From assembly GCF_000414115.1 (NCBI RefSeq), contig NZ_AOPZ01000264.1:1-57684 (forward strand): a stretch of 57,684 nucleotides of DNA, given 5' to 3'. The notes under the pieces are model-generated. The model made no database searches, was not told the origin of the DNA, and worked only from the letters and a program-made list of their open reading frames with translations. The DNA comes from Streptomyces aurantiacus JA 4570 (GTDB lineage Bacteria > Actinomycetota > Actinomycetes > Streptomycetales > Streptomycetaceae). A program made the translations under genes and the position numbers. Positions 34,606 to 42,707 of this stretch are shown here, piece by piece; position 1 is the first letter of the stretch; every line of letters starts with the position of its first letter.

Positions 34606-35625
34606 CTAGCACTCCGGCTGACGGCCCAGGGGCCCGCTGACGTACTCGACGCGCACGGAGTCGTTCTCCCGCACCACCCACAGCGTGCCCTTGGAGGGGC
34701 GCCACTTCCAGGCCACGAGGTACACGCGGTCGCCGGAGACGTAGAACAGGCGCAGGCCCGTGTAGCGGAACGCGTACGCGCTGTCCTTGCCCTTCACGTA
34801 CTGGTAGCAGGACCCGTCCCCGCGGATCATGAGGTCCTTCTCGCTGAAGACCACGACGCTGGGGAACGCGGACGTGTTCACCGCTCGCGCGGCTTCCTCG
34901 GCGCGGCCGCGGCCGACGATGCCCGCGTACGAGGAGACCGCCCAGAACAGGGAGAGCAGGCACAGGACGAGGGACAGCGCCCAGATCTGGAGGCGCAGCC
35001 GCCGTTGCGCTGCGTCGGACGCGGCGTCCGGCGGGGTCCGGGTGAAGGCGTAGGCGGTCGCGAGGAGTCCGGGGATGGCGACGAGGGGGATGATCAGCTC
35101 GAAGAGGGCCGGATACAGGCGGTAGAAGGGCGCGAGGGCGGCGGGGAGCAGCCATCCCCAGCGCATGCGCCGTACGGCGGTCCCGGCCCGGCCGGGAGAC
35201 TTCGTGACCCAGCGCTGGAGCCCGATGCCGGCGAGCAGGGCGCCGACGAGCAGCAGGGCGGGCAGGAAGAGGGGCTCGACGCTGCGCAGCAGGTAGTCGC
35301 TGGTGGAGAGGCGGAAGATGCTGTCGTGCAGGCCGAGGGCGCGGGTCTCCGCGTCGGTGCTGGCCCAGCCGAAGTAGAAGAGGACGGCCGCGAGCAGGGA
35401 CACCAGTGAGCCTACGGTGCCTAGGAGTTCCATCCAGCTGGGGCGTTCGGGGGCCTCTGGTTCCGGGGCTGGGGCCGGTGCCGGCTCTGGTTCCGGTGGC
35501 GGTTCTGGTTCCGGTGCCGGTTCTGGTTCCGGCTGCGGAGGAGAGGGGGCAGGTACAGGGGTACGCGTGCCCCGGAGGCGGGCTGTCAGTGATCTGAACC
35601 AGGGACCGTCGTCCGGCGTGGTCAT
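34606..35625 (-). CDS. Membrane protein with a Pro-Glu repeat and an extracellular C-terminal domain
   Basis: 339 residues, family not recognised. Residues about 25-58 are a cytoplasmic Pro/Glu/Ala repeat (PEPEPAPEPEPPPEPEP). Five or so membrane helices follow, including LLGTVGSLVSLLAAVLFYFG, LFLPALLLVGALLAGIGL and ALSLVLCLLSLFWAVSSYAG. The last 100 residues form a soluble beta-rich domain (FPSVVVFSEKDLMIRGDGSC, LFYVSGDRVYLVAWKWRP). ATG 35625 overlaps the stop of the upstream lipoprotein gene as ATGA, so the two are made together and probably work together at the cell surface. Confidence 0.75.
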   Translation of the reverse strand: MTTPDDGPWFRSLTARLRGTRTPVPAPSPPQPEPEPAPEPEPPPEPEPAPAPAPEPEAPERPSWMELLGTVGSLVSLLAAVLFYFGWASTDAETRALGLHDSIFRLSTSDYLLRSVEPLFLPALLLVGALLAGIGLQRWVTKSPGRAGTAVRRMRWGWLLPAALAPFYRLYPALFELIIPLVAIPGLLATAYAFTRTPPDAASDAAQRRLRLQIWALSLVLCLLSLFWAVSSYAGIVGRGRAEEAARAVNTSAFPSVVVFSEKDLMIRGDGSCYQYVKGKDSAYAFRYTGLRLFYVSGDRVYLVAWKWRPSKGTLWVVRENDSVRVEYVSGPLGRQPEC

Positions 35626-36743
35626 GGTCTGGGGGCGGTGATCTCGATGGTGCCCCCGTCCAGGGTGACGGATCCGGCTGTCAGGGTGAGCGGCGCACCC
35701 CCCGTGGGCATGTCCGCGGGCACGTGGAAGTTCACGGTGGCGTTGTGGCAGCAACCGGCGTCCGGGTTGCCTTCGTTGACTTCGACCTTGGGCTCACGGC
35801 TTCCCAGCCGGATCGTCACCGCGCTGGGCCAGGTCCCGGTCACCGACACCCTGGTTCCCCGAGCCACCTTCCTGTCGGACACCCTGGTGATGACCGCCGG
35901 GCAGGCCCGAACCCCATTCGACGCGGGGCGAATTCGAACTCTGCCGTTCGGATGTGCGACGCGGAATTCGGCCAGCGCCTTCAGCGTCCCGTGGCCCGCC
36001 CTGAACTTGCAGTCTCCCGACGACGTATTCCTGACGGCGGAGTACGCGTCGATCACCTTTCGCCACTCGTCTTCCTGCCCGCCGACCGCGTGGCAGGCGG
36101 CGATCAGCCCTTCCAGGACTTTCCACGGAGCGGGATTGCTCTGCCACCTCTCCGGACCTGCCGCGTTGTACTTGTACCTGGCCTCAGCGCATTTCCTGGA
36201 CTGCACCAAGTCGTAGACGTGGTCGGTGTTGACCGAGTTCCACTGCGGGGAATTGGGGCCGAACGGAGGCCAGGAGAACTCCTTTTCGGGGGGCGGCTCG
36301 GTGGACCTGTCGCGATCCCCGCCGGAGCCGCCGTCGCCGCGCCCGCCGTCGGTCCGGCCGGGCTTCCACGTGGAGCCGCCGCCGCTGCCGGGGTCCCAGG
36401 TCGCGCCATCACGGCCCGAGCTGCCGGAGCCACCTGATCCGGACGTGCCGCCGGACGATGAACCTCCGTTCGCCGACCCGCCGTTCGCCGACCCGCCGTT
36501 CACGGAGCCACCGTCGGAGGAGGAGCCACCCTCCGAGGAAGAGTCTCCGTCCGCGCCGTCCGCGTCAGGCGCTCCCCCGCTGTGCGGCGGACCATCGGGA
36601 GCACCGCCACCCCGAGAATCGTCAGGCGAACCACACCCGGCGGTCACCAGAACACCGGAGAGAACGATCACGGAGATGGCCGTCAACGGATTCCATCTGC
36701 ACGAATTCGCCCGCCCCGATAAGCCGTCGAGAAACACCTTCAC
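35622..36743 (-). CDS. Lipoprotein with Gly/Ser linker and Ig-like domain; TTA codon near the start
   Basis: 373 residues, family not recognised. The lipoprotein signal is TAISVIVLSGVLVTAGCGSP. A Gly/Ser/Asp-rich linker of about 100 residues follows (GGSANGGSANGGSSSGGTSG), then a helical domain with cysteines (YDLVQSRKCAEARYKYNAAG, LIAACHAVGGQEDEW). A C-terminal Ig-like beta domain ends it (ITRVSDRKVARGTRVSVTGT). GTG 36743 is chosen from the signal-peptide layout. Codon 8 (36722-36720) is TTA, so expression may depend on bldA, i.e. on development. The coding sequence is less GC-biased than its neighbours. It is coupled to the downstream membrane protein. Confidence 0.72.
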   Translation of the reverse strand: MKVFLDGLSGRANSCRWNPLTAISVIVLSGVLVTAGCGSPDDSRGGGAPDGPPHSGGAPDADGADGDSSSEGGSSSDGGSVNGGSANGGSANGGSSSGGTSGSGGSGSSGRDGATWDPGSGGGSTWKPGRTDGGRGDGGSGGDRDRSTEPPPEKEFSWPPFGPNSPQWNSVNTDHVYDLVQSRKCAEARYKYNAAGPERWQSNPAPWKVLEGLIAACHAVGGQEDEWRKVIDAYSAVRNTSSGDCKFRAGHGTLKALAEFRVAHPNGRVRIRPASNGVRACPAVITRVSDRKVARGTRVSVTGTWPSAVTIRLGSREPKVEVNEGNPDAGCCHNATVNFHVPADMPTGGAPLTLTAGSVTLDGGTIEITAPRP

Positions 36744-36803
36744 CTTGCGCCCCCCACCCCCACGGCACGGCTGAGAACTGCTCAGCACACCGGCGATACG
36801 GGG

Positions 36804-38228
36804 TCAGATTTTAGCCGAAGCACCCTCGTCCAACCGGTACTCCTGCCGATCGGCGTCGTACGTGTAAAGCTCCGCATAGCGGCCCCAGTCCGTGGCCGTC
36901 TCCAGTTGCCGTTCCACCTGTTCGCTCGTGAAGTGGTGGGCGAGCAGGTCGCGGAAGAACCCCGCGCGCACGGCGGCGTCCGGCCGCTGCCGCAGGCTGT
37001 TGGTGATCAGCTTGACCAGCGGCACCTCGGTCGCGGCGCGGGCGAAGAGGGGCTTGGACGCCTGTACGTCGGCTCCGGCGAACTCGGTGCCCGCCTCGGT
37101 GAGGACCAGGTCGTCGCCGCTGACGCGGGCGAAGCCGAGCAGGTCGAGCGCGTCGACCTGCGGGAGCATGTCGTCGACGTCCAGGCCGAGTTCGTCGGCG
37201 AGGTCGGCCAGGTCGCAGCGGCCGCCGCGGTGCGCGACCATCTCGGCGAGGCCGGAGAGGCCGTCGACGGTGGCGGCGGGCAGCGGGGTCCCGGCGACCG
37301 TGCGCCTGTCCTGGTCGGCGGCGGGCTGGTCGGCGGGTTCGGCGCGGCCCGAGATCCGCGTCTCCTTGGCGCGGCCGGTCATGATGCGGTAGACGCGGTC
37401 GATGAGTTCCTGGAAGGCGGGCGCGTCGCGGTCGCGCGGCCGGTCCAGGCCGACCTCGACGGTCTCGCGGATGGTGCCGTAGGGGCGGGAGCCGAGGACC
37501 ACGATGCGGTCGGCCATCAGGACGGCCTCCTCGATGTTGTGGGTCACCAACACGACGGCCCGCGTGGGGAATTGACCCGACTCCCACAGCTCCATCAGCT
37601 CACCGCGCAGATTCTCGGCGGTCAGGACGTCGAGCGCGGAGAACGGCTCGTCCATCATCAGCACGTCCGGCTCGACGACGAGGGCGCGGGCGAACCCGAC
37701 GCGCTGCCGCATCCCGCCCGACAGCTCCTTCGGGTACGCGGACTCGAAGCCGTCGAGGCCGATCAGGTCGATGGCCTGCACGGCGGCGCGGGCCCGCTCC
37801 TCGGCGGGCACGCCCCGTGCCTCCAGGCCGAGTTCGACGTTCTGCTGCACGGTGAGCCAGGGCAGCAGGGCGAAGGTCTGGAAGACCATGGCCGTGCCGG
37901 GGTTGGCGCCGGTGAGCGGCTCGCCGCGGTAGCTGACGGTGCCGGAGCTGGCCGGGATGAGACCGGCCAGGCAGCGCAGCAGCGTGGACTTGCCTGAGCC
38001 GGACTTGCCGAGCAGCGCGACGATCTCCCCGGCGCGGACCTTCAGGTCGATGCCGGCGAGGACGGGCAGCTCGCCGTCGGCGCCCGCGTAGGACTTGGTG
38101 AGGCCCGCGGTCTCCAGGAGGACGTCGCCGTCGGCGGCGCGCGGCGGGGTGGCGACCGGGCCGGTGGGGGTGCCGGGGGCGCCCGTGGTGCCGGTCGGGA
38201 GCAGCTTGCGGAGGGCCTTGAGTGCCAT
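36804..38228 (-). CDS. ABC transporter ATPase with AAA-associated C-terminal domain
   Basis: 474 residues. The N-terminal ATPase of the nitrate/sulfonate/taurine type has Walker A GKSGSGKS (74-81), Q-loop MVFQTFALLPW, signature LSGGMRQR (169-176) and Walker B VLMMDEP, with His in VLVTHNIEEA. The last 150 residues (LSGLAEMVAHRGGRCDLADL, then TEAGTEFAGADVQASKP) form an extra winged-helix-like domain known beside such ATPases and usually of unknown function. ATG 38228 is 86 bases downstream of the duplicated permease. No substrate-binding protein gene is nearby. The substrate is unknown. Confidence 0.87.
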   Translation of the reverse strand: MALKALRKLLPTGTTGAPGTPTGPVATPPRAADGDVLLETAGLTKSYAGADGELPVLAGIDLKVRAGEIVALLGKSGSGKSTLLRCLAGLIPASSGTVSYRGEPLTGANPGTAMVFQTFALLPWLTVQQNVELGLEARGVPAEERARAAVQAIDLIGLDGFESAYPKELSGGMRQRVGFARALVVEPDVLMMDEPFSALDVLTAENLRGELMELWESGQFPTRAVVLVTHNIEEAVLMADRIVVLGSRPYGTIRETVEVGLDRPRDRDAPAFQELIDRVYRIMTGRAKETRISGRAEPADQPAADQDRRTVAGTPLPAATVDGLSGLAEMVAHRGGRCDLADLADELGLDVDDMLPQVDALDLLGFARVSGDDLVLTEAGTEFAGADVQASKPLFARAATEVPLVKLITNSLRQRPDAAVRAGFFRDLLAHHFTSEQVERQLETATDWGRYAELYTYDADRQEYRLDEGASAKI

Positions 38229-38314
38229 GAGAGGGGCTCCAGTTCGCCGGAGGGAAAGGGAAGTCTGCGGGTGGGCGGGGGATTCGGCCCGGGCCCGGGG
38301 GCGGATCGCGCGGA

Positions 38315-40069
38315 TCACAGGGCGTACCTCGTGTCGGCGAGGCGGTAGAGGCGCCGCCACAGCAGGCGGTTGAGCCCCACGACGTACAGGCTCATCACCG
38401 CGACGCCCGCGATCAGCCGCGGGAAGTCGCCGTCGGAGGTCGCCTGCGCGATGTACGCGCCGAGACCGGTCGCGGTCAGCGTGGTGCCGCCGAAGGTGAC
38501 GACCTCGGAGACGATCGAGGCGTTCCAGGCGCCGCCGGACGCGGTGATGCCGCCGGTGACGTACGACGGGAAGATCCCGGGCAGGATCAGCCGCTTCCAG
38601 CGCTGCCGGCCGCGTACGCCCAGGTCGTCCATGGCCTCGCGCAGGTCCGTCGGGATCGACATGGCGCCGGCGATGGTGTTGAAGAGGATGTACCACTGGG
38701 CGCCGAGCGCCATCAGCAGGATGCCGCCCACGTTGATCGAAAGGCCCGTCTTGAGGAAGAACCAGACGGCGAGCGGGAAGAGGAAGTTGGCCGGGAAGCT
38801 CGCGAGCACCTGCACGATCGGCTGGGCGACGCGGGTCAGGCGCGGCGAGAAGCCGATGCGTACGCCGATGGGCACCCAGACGACGGTGGCGACGGCGACG
38901 AGCACGACGACGCGGACGAAGGTGACCAGGCCGAGGAGCAGCGGTTCGCCGAACACCCCGAGGCCGGTGCGGTCGTTGAGGTAGAAGCCGAGGTCGACCA
39001 GGCCCCAGGCGATGAGGGCGCCCGCGACGATCCCGAAGGTGAGGTCGCCGGTGCGCCTGCGCGCCGGGTCGACCGTGAGCGGCCGGTCGTCGGTGCCGAA
39101 CACCCGGGCGGCGCGGCCGAGCGCGCGGCCCACGGGACGCAGCGACGCACCGAGCAGGCGGGGCCAGTGGGAGCGGCGCAGGAAGTCGAGGACGGCGGAG
39201 CGCTGGATCTCGGTCGCCTCGGACTGCTCGTTCTTGAACCGCTCCGCCCAGGCCGTCAGCGGGCGCCAGAACAGGAAGTTCACGCCGATGACCATGACGG
39301 CCATGGTGAGGATGGCCCAGCCGACCTTGCCGAGGTCGCCGTCGGTGACGGCGGCTCCGGCGTAGGAGCCGACGCCGGGCAGCGCGTAGTCCTTGTTGTT
39401 GACGCTGATCGCCTCGGACGCGACAAGGAAGAACCAGCCGCCGCCGAAGCTCATCATGCCGTTCCAGACCAGGCCGATCATCCCGGCCGGGACCTCGACC
39501 TTCCAGAACCGCATCCACTTGGTGAAGCGGAACGACCGTGACAGCTCGTCGAGTTCGCGCGGCAGCGAGGTCAGCGAGTGGTAGAAGGCGAACGTCATGT
39601 TCCATGCCTGGGAGGTGAAGATCGCAAAGATCGACGCGCATTCCAGACCCAGCATCGAGCCGGGGAACAGGGCGATGAACCCGGTCACGGCGACCGTGAG
39701 GAAACCGAGCACCGGCACGGACTGGAGGATGTCCAGGGCCGGGATGAGAATCCGCTCCAGGCGGCGGCTCTTCGCGGCGGCGTACGCGTACACGAAGGTG
39801 AAGGCGATCGACGCGGCGAGGGCGGCGAACATCCGCAGGAGCGAGCGCGCCGCGTCGTACGGCAGCGCGGACGGGTCGGTGTCCACCGCGACCGACTGAT
39901 CGGTGGAGAAGCGGACGGTGGTGCCCTGGCCGACCCGCAGGACGAGGTAGAGCAGGACCAGGACGGCCGCGGCCACCACCACGTCCACCCAGGTCATCCG
40001 GGACAGGCGGCCGGCGAACCGGGAGGAGAGCGGGGCGCGCGGCGGGGCGCCGCCGGCCTTGAACGACAT
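38315..40069 (-). CDS. Duplicated-permease subunit of an orphan ABC transporter
   Basis: 584 residues containing two fused permease units. Unit 1 (about 80-285) has membrane helices and an EAA-like loop LPRELDELSRSFRFTKWMRF. Unit 2 (about 350-575) has VWVPIGVRIGFSPRLTRVAQ and the loop PTDLREAMDDLGVRGRQRWK. This is the duplicated anion-type permease architecture paired with ATPases carrying an associated C-terminal domain. ATG 40069 has GGAGG at 8 bases. It is the first gene of the operon, divergent from the MgtC/SapB gene, with two dyad operators between. Fusing both permeases in one chain and lacking a binding protein make it atypical. Confidence 0.87.
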   Translation of the reverse strand: MSFKAGGAPPRAPLSSRFAGRLSRMTWVDVVVAAAVLVLLYLVLRVGQGTTVRFSTDQSVAVDTDPSALPYDAARSLLRMFAALAASIAFTFVYAYAAAKSRRLERILIPALDILQSVPVLGFLTVAVTGFIALFPGSMLGLECASIFAIFTSQAWNMTFAFYHSLTSLPRELDELSRSFRFTKWMRFWKVEVPAGMIGLVWNGMMSFGGGWFFLVASEAISVNNKDYALPGVGSYAGAAVTDGDLGKVGWAILTMAVMVIGVNFLFWRPLTAWAERFKNEQSEATEIQRSAVLDFLRRSHWPRLLGASLRPVGRALGRAARVFGTDDRPLTVDPARRRTGDLTFGIVAGALIAWGLVDLGFYLNDRTGLGVFGEPLLLGLVTFVRVVVLVAVATVVWVPIGVRIGFSPRLTRVAQPIVQVLASFPANFLFPLAVWFFLKTGLSINVGGILLMALGAQWYILFNTIAGAMSIPTDLREAMDDLGVRGRQRWKRLILPGIFPSYVTGGITASGGAWNASIVSEVVTFGGTTLTATGLGAYIAQATSDGDFPRLIAGVAVMSLYVVGLNRLLWRRLYRLADTRYAL

Positions 40070-40401
40070 CACAAGAACCTCCGACCACACTCTGGGCACA
40101 GCGGTCCCCAGGCCGCTACCGCAAGGCGCGGACGGCAGCCGGGGTCACGAAGTGGGCAGGTGTGCGCACGTGAACTGGCAACAGGAAGGAGCGGCCGGGG
40201 GCGCGCGGTGTGCGCGGGGGCCGCGTCGCGCCGGTCCCGTGCCGTGCGTGCGGCGGGGAGCGGCGGATCAGGTGCTGCCGGGGAGGCAGCGGCTGCTACT
40301 GGGAGGGTCCGCGCCCATGGCTGCCTCCTTCGCGAATGCCGGGGTCGTGCCTCCGGCTGCGACGCCGGGGCCTGGTCCTTGCCTCCGGAAGTGTGCGCTT
40401 C

Positions 40402-40419
40402 TTTGCGTGGATACGCAAA
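40402..40419. promoter_or_regulatory. Inverted repeat TTTGCGT-N4-ACGCAAA
   Basis: Perfect 7-base arms around GGAT. It shares TTGCGT-N4-AyGCAA with the second site 60 bases away, so both are probably bound by one dimeric regulator controlling the divergent ABC transporter and MgtC/SapB genes. Confidence 0.65.
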
Positions 40420-40461
40420 TAAGGGCACCGAGCGCCGGCCGTCACCCCGGCCCTTTGTTCT

Positions 40462-40483
40462 TACTTGCGTAAATATGCAAGTA
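40462..40483. promoter_or_regulatory. Inverted repeat TACTTGC-N8-GCAAGTA
   Basis: Perfect 7-base arms around GTAAATAT, 37 bases upstream of the MgtC/SapB start. The inner part TTGCGT-N4-ATGCAA repeats the site at 40402. The look is that of a metal-sensor or ArsR/Fur-type operator, but the regulator is not identified. Confidence 0.65.
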
Positions 40484-40520
40484 TGGACGCGTACCCGGCC
40501 ATGCCTCAGGAGGTGCCGCC

Positions 40521-41255
40521 ATGCAGTCCCTGACCACGTTCGACTTCGCCCTGCGCCTGGCCACCGGCGTCGGCTGCGGCGCCCTCATCGGCGTCGAGCG
40601 GCAGTGGCGCGCCCGCATGGCGGGGCTGCGCACCAACGCCCTGGTGGCGGCCGGGGCCACGCTGTTCGTCCTCTACAGCGAGGCGATGCACGACCCCACG
40701 AGCCCGACCCGGGTCGCCTCGTACGTCGTCTCCGGCGTCGGATTCCTCGGCGGCGGCGTCATCATGCGCGAGGGCGCGTCGATCCGCGGCCTCAACACGG
40801 CCGCCACGCTGTGGTGTTCGGCGGCGGTGGGCGTCCTCGCGGCCTCCGGGCGGCTGACCCTCGCGCTGCTCGGCGCCGCCACCGTCGTCGGCGTGCACCT
40901 CGTCCTGCGGCCCACCAGCCGCCTGATCGACCGGGCCCCGCAGGGCAACGACGACACCACTGCGCACGTCACCTTCCACGTCACCTGCGACCGCCGCGAC
41001 GAGGCCCACATCCGCGCGCTGCTCGTCCAGCTGCTCAGCAGCGCCGATCCGCGCCTCGCGGGGCTGCGCATCCGGCGCGGCGAGGACGACGGCACGACCA
41101 CGCTGGAGGCCGCGGTCGTCATCGACGGCGCTCCCGGCGCGGACATGGAGCAGCTCGTGTCGCGCCTCTCCCTGGAGCCGGGCGTCCGCGACCTGCACTG
41201 GCACGTCGCCGACCAGGACGAGCAGGCCCGCGCGGAGCGCGAGGCGCTGGTCTGA
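40521..41255 (+). CDS. MgtC/SapB-family membrane protein
   Basis: 244 residues. The family core is obvious: GCGALIGVERQWRARMAGLR, TNALVAAGATLFVLYS, GVGFLGGGVIMREGASIRGL and NTAATLWCSAAVGVLAASGR. Four membrane helices are followed by a cytosolic ACT-like domain of about 100 residues. MgtC proteins are linked to growth at low Mg2+ and to control of membrane ATPases and transporters, but the role of Streptomyces members is not established. ATG 40521 follows AGGAGG. The gene is divergent from the orphan ABC transporter. Confidence 0.9.
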   Translation: MQSLTTFDFALRLATGVGCGALIGVERQWRARMAGLRTNALVAAGATLFVLYSEAMHDPTSPTRVASYVVSGVGFLGGGVIMREGASIRGLNTAATLWCSAAVGVLAASGRLTLALLGAATVVGVHLVLRPTSRLIDRAPQGNDDTTAHVTFHVTCDRRDEAHIRALLVQLLSSADPRLAGLRIRRGEDDGTTTLEAAVVIDGAPGADMEQLVSRLSLEPGVRDLHWHVADQDEQARAEREALV

Positions 41256-41286
41256 GCCGGAGCCCCGCCGGGCGGCGTCCCCTGAG

Positions 41287-41745
41287 TCACCCTCCGCCCA
41301 GCCTCCGCACAACCTCCTCAAGGCCCTCCCGCACGGCCCGGCCCCGGTCGTCGCCGAGGACGTCGATCAGCTGGTCGCGGACGACCCGGACGTGGCCGGG
41401 CGCGGCCCGCTCCAGGCGTGCGCGGCCCGCGTCGGTGAGGACGGCGTGGACGCCGCGCACGTCGTCGGCGCACGAGCGGCGGCGCACCAGGCCCGCCTTC
41501 TCCATCTGCGTGATCTGGTACGTGAGTCCGCTCTTGGTGGTGACCAGGGCGCCGGCGAGTTCGCTCATGCGCAGCTCGCCGCCCTCGGCGGCGGACAGCC
41601 GCACCAGCACCTCGTACTGCACATGGGACAGCCCCGACTCGGCCTTGAGCTGCTCCTCGACGCGCCGGTCGAGGAGCGCCCCGGCCGTGAGGAATGCCTG
41701 CCAGAGGGCCATCTCGTCGTCGTTCAGCCATTGCGTGTCGCCCAT
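41287..41745 (-). CDS. MarR-family regulator
   Basis: 152 residues. The winged helix is LSHVQYEVLVRLSAAEGGEL, RMSELAGALVTTKSGLTYQI and TQMEKAGLVRRRSCADDVRG. ATG 41745 has no ribosome site; minus-strand TACGCT ends 6 bases before it, consistent with leaderless transcription. It is divergent from a dioxygenase gene, with two TTCAAATTyGAA palindromes between. This is a common sensor/target layout for aromatic or electrophile responses. It ends convergently with the MgtC/SapB gene. Confidence 0.88.
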   Translation of the reverse strand: MGDTQWLNDDEMALWQAFLTAGALLDRRVEEQLKAESGLSHVQYEVLVRLSAAEGGELRMSELAGALVTTKSGLTYQITQMEKAGLVRRRSCADDVRGVHAVLTDAGRARLERAAPGHVRVVRDQLIDVLGDDRGRAVREGLEEVVRRLGGG

Positions 41746-41751
41746 GGGAGC

Positions 41752-41757
41752 AGCGTA
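41752..41757 (-). promoter_or_regulatory. -10 element of the MarR gene, probably leaderless
   Basis: Minus-strand TACGCT, 6 bases before ATG 41745. The operator at 41767 would overlap the -35 region. Confidence 0.4.
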
Positions 41758-41766
41758 CGCCTGTTG

Positions 41767-41778
41767 TTCAAATTCGAA
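41767..41778. promoter_or_regulatory. MarR operator site A
   Basis: TTCAAATTCGAA, an 11-of-12 copy of the perfect palindrome at 41809. It lies 10 bases upstream of the MarR -10. Confidence 0.65.
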
Positions 41779-41808
41779 CCATCGAGTACGGTCGGCATGC
41801 GTATGTGC

Positions 41809-41820
41809 TTCAAATTTGAA
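41809..41820. promoter_or_regulatory. MarR operator site B
   Basis: Perfect palindrome TTCAAATTTGAA, 27 bases upstream of the dioxygenase start. The pair of sites, 42 bases centre to centre, covers both divergent promoters. Confidence 0.7.
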
Positions 41821-41847
41821 TCACACCCGCACGTCAAGGAGGCGACC

Positions 41848-42642
41848 ATGACCACCGCTCCCCCGGAACGCCCGCCATCGCGCATGCCTGCCCTCTTCAT
41901 GAGCCACGGCGGCCCGACCCTCGCCGAGGACGCCTTCTGGCCCGGCCAGCTCGCCCGGTGGGGCGCGGGGCTGCCGCGCCCGACGGCGATCCTGATGGTT
42001 TCCGCCCACTGGGAGGAGGCCCCGCTCGCACTCGGCGCGACCACCACCGTGCCGCTGGTCTACGACTTCTGGGGCTTCCCCGAGCACTACTACCGCATCC
42101 AGTACGCCGCGCCCGGCGCCCCCGGGCTCGCCGAGCAGGTCCGGGGCCTGCTGCGCGCCCCGGGCATGCCGGTGCACGACCTGCCCGAGCGCGGCCTCGA
42201 CCACGGCGCGTACGTCCCGCTGCGGGAGATGTACCCGGACGCGGACATCCCGGTGCTCCAGATGTCCCTGCCGACGCTGGAACCGAAGAAGCTGATGGAC
42301 ATCGGCCGCAGGCTCGCGCCGCTGCGCGACGAGGGCGTACTGATCGTCGGCAGCGGCTCCTTCACGCACAATCTGCGCGCCATCAACCCGCAGAACGAAG
42401 TCCCCTCCCCCCTGGCCGAGTTCGACGACTGGGGGCGCCGGGCCCTGGAGGCCGGTGACGTCGACGCGCTGCTGGACTTCGCGCAGAAGGCCCCGGCCGC
42501 CCAGTACGCCCACCCCCGCGAGGAGCACTTCGTGCCGCTGGCGGTCACGCTCGGCGCTGCGGCGGACGACCTGGACAGCCCGCGGAGCGTCATCGAGGGC
42601 ACCTGGCTGGGGTTGTCGAAGCGGTCGGTGCAGTTCGGCTGA
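41848..42642 (+). CDS. DODA-type (LigB superfamily) aromatic-ring dioxygenase
   Basis: 264 residues, class III extradiol-type enzyme of the YgiD / 4,5-DOPA dioxygenase family. It begins with the metal region PALFMSHGGPT and has ILMVSAHWEE, GLDHGAYVPLREMYPDADIP, VLQMSLPTLEP and VLIVGSGSFTHNLRAI. HPREEHFVPLAVTLGAA is near the end. The conserved histidines for the non-heme metal are present. ATG 41848 follows AAGGAGG at 6 bases; an upstream in-frame ATG is less likely. Expression is probably released from MarR repression by a phenolic or quinone. The natural substrate is unknown. Confidence 0.88.
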   Translation: MTTAPPERPPSRMPALFMSHGGPTLAEDAFWPGQLARWGAGLPRPTAILMVSAHWEEAPLALGATTTVPLVYDFWGFPEHYYRIQYAAPGAPGLAEQVRGLLRAPGMPVHDLPERGLDHGAYVPLREMYPDADIPVLQMSLPTLEPKKLMDIGRRLAPLRDEGVLIVGSGSFTHNLRAINPQNEVPSPLAEFDDWGRRALEAGDVDALLDFAQKAPAAQYAHPREEHFVPLAVTLGAAADDLDSPRSVIEGTWLGLSKRSVQFG

Positions 42643-42675
42643 GGGCCTGGTTCATTCGGCTGAGGGCCTGGTTCA
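42634..42675. repeat. 21-base perfect tandem duplication over the dioxygenase stop
   Basis: Two copies, 42634-42654 and 42655-42675, each reading TTCGGCTGAGGGCCTGGTTC plus A. The first contains the real stop codon; the second is a downstream copy of it. Recent slippage is likely. Confidence 0.75.
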
Positions 42676-42707
42676 AAGGCAGGCTCTCGGGGCCCGCCGC
42701 GCCGGTC

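Larger units (their letters stand above)
40070..40520. other. Divergent regulatory region, no gene seen
   Basis: 451 bases between the permease and MgtC/SapB starts. Short open frames here have no ribosome site or codon bias and are rejected. The part from 40400 to 40490 is AT-richer and holds two related inverted repeats. Nothing recognisable was seen in 40100-40400. Confidence 0.6.

Noticed and set aside
36804..37587. Separate gene at the end of the ATPase in another frame
   Set aside because: The in-frame ATPase continues through this region with a recognisable associated C-terminal domain.
40059..40472. Small open frames in the permease/MgtC gap as genes
   Set aside because: No ribosome site, no codon bias, and they run through the operator dyads.
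40402..40483. Nickel regulator Nur boxes
   Set aside because: Half-sites look similar but the spacing is 8 rather than 9 bases between TTGC and GCAA, so the assignment is not made.
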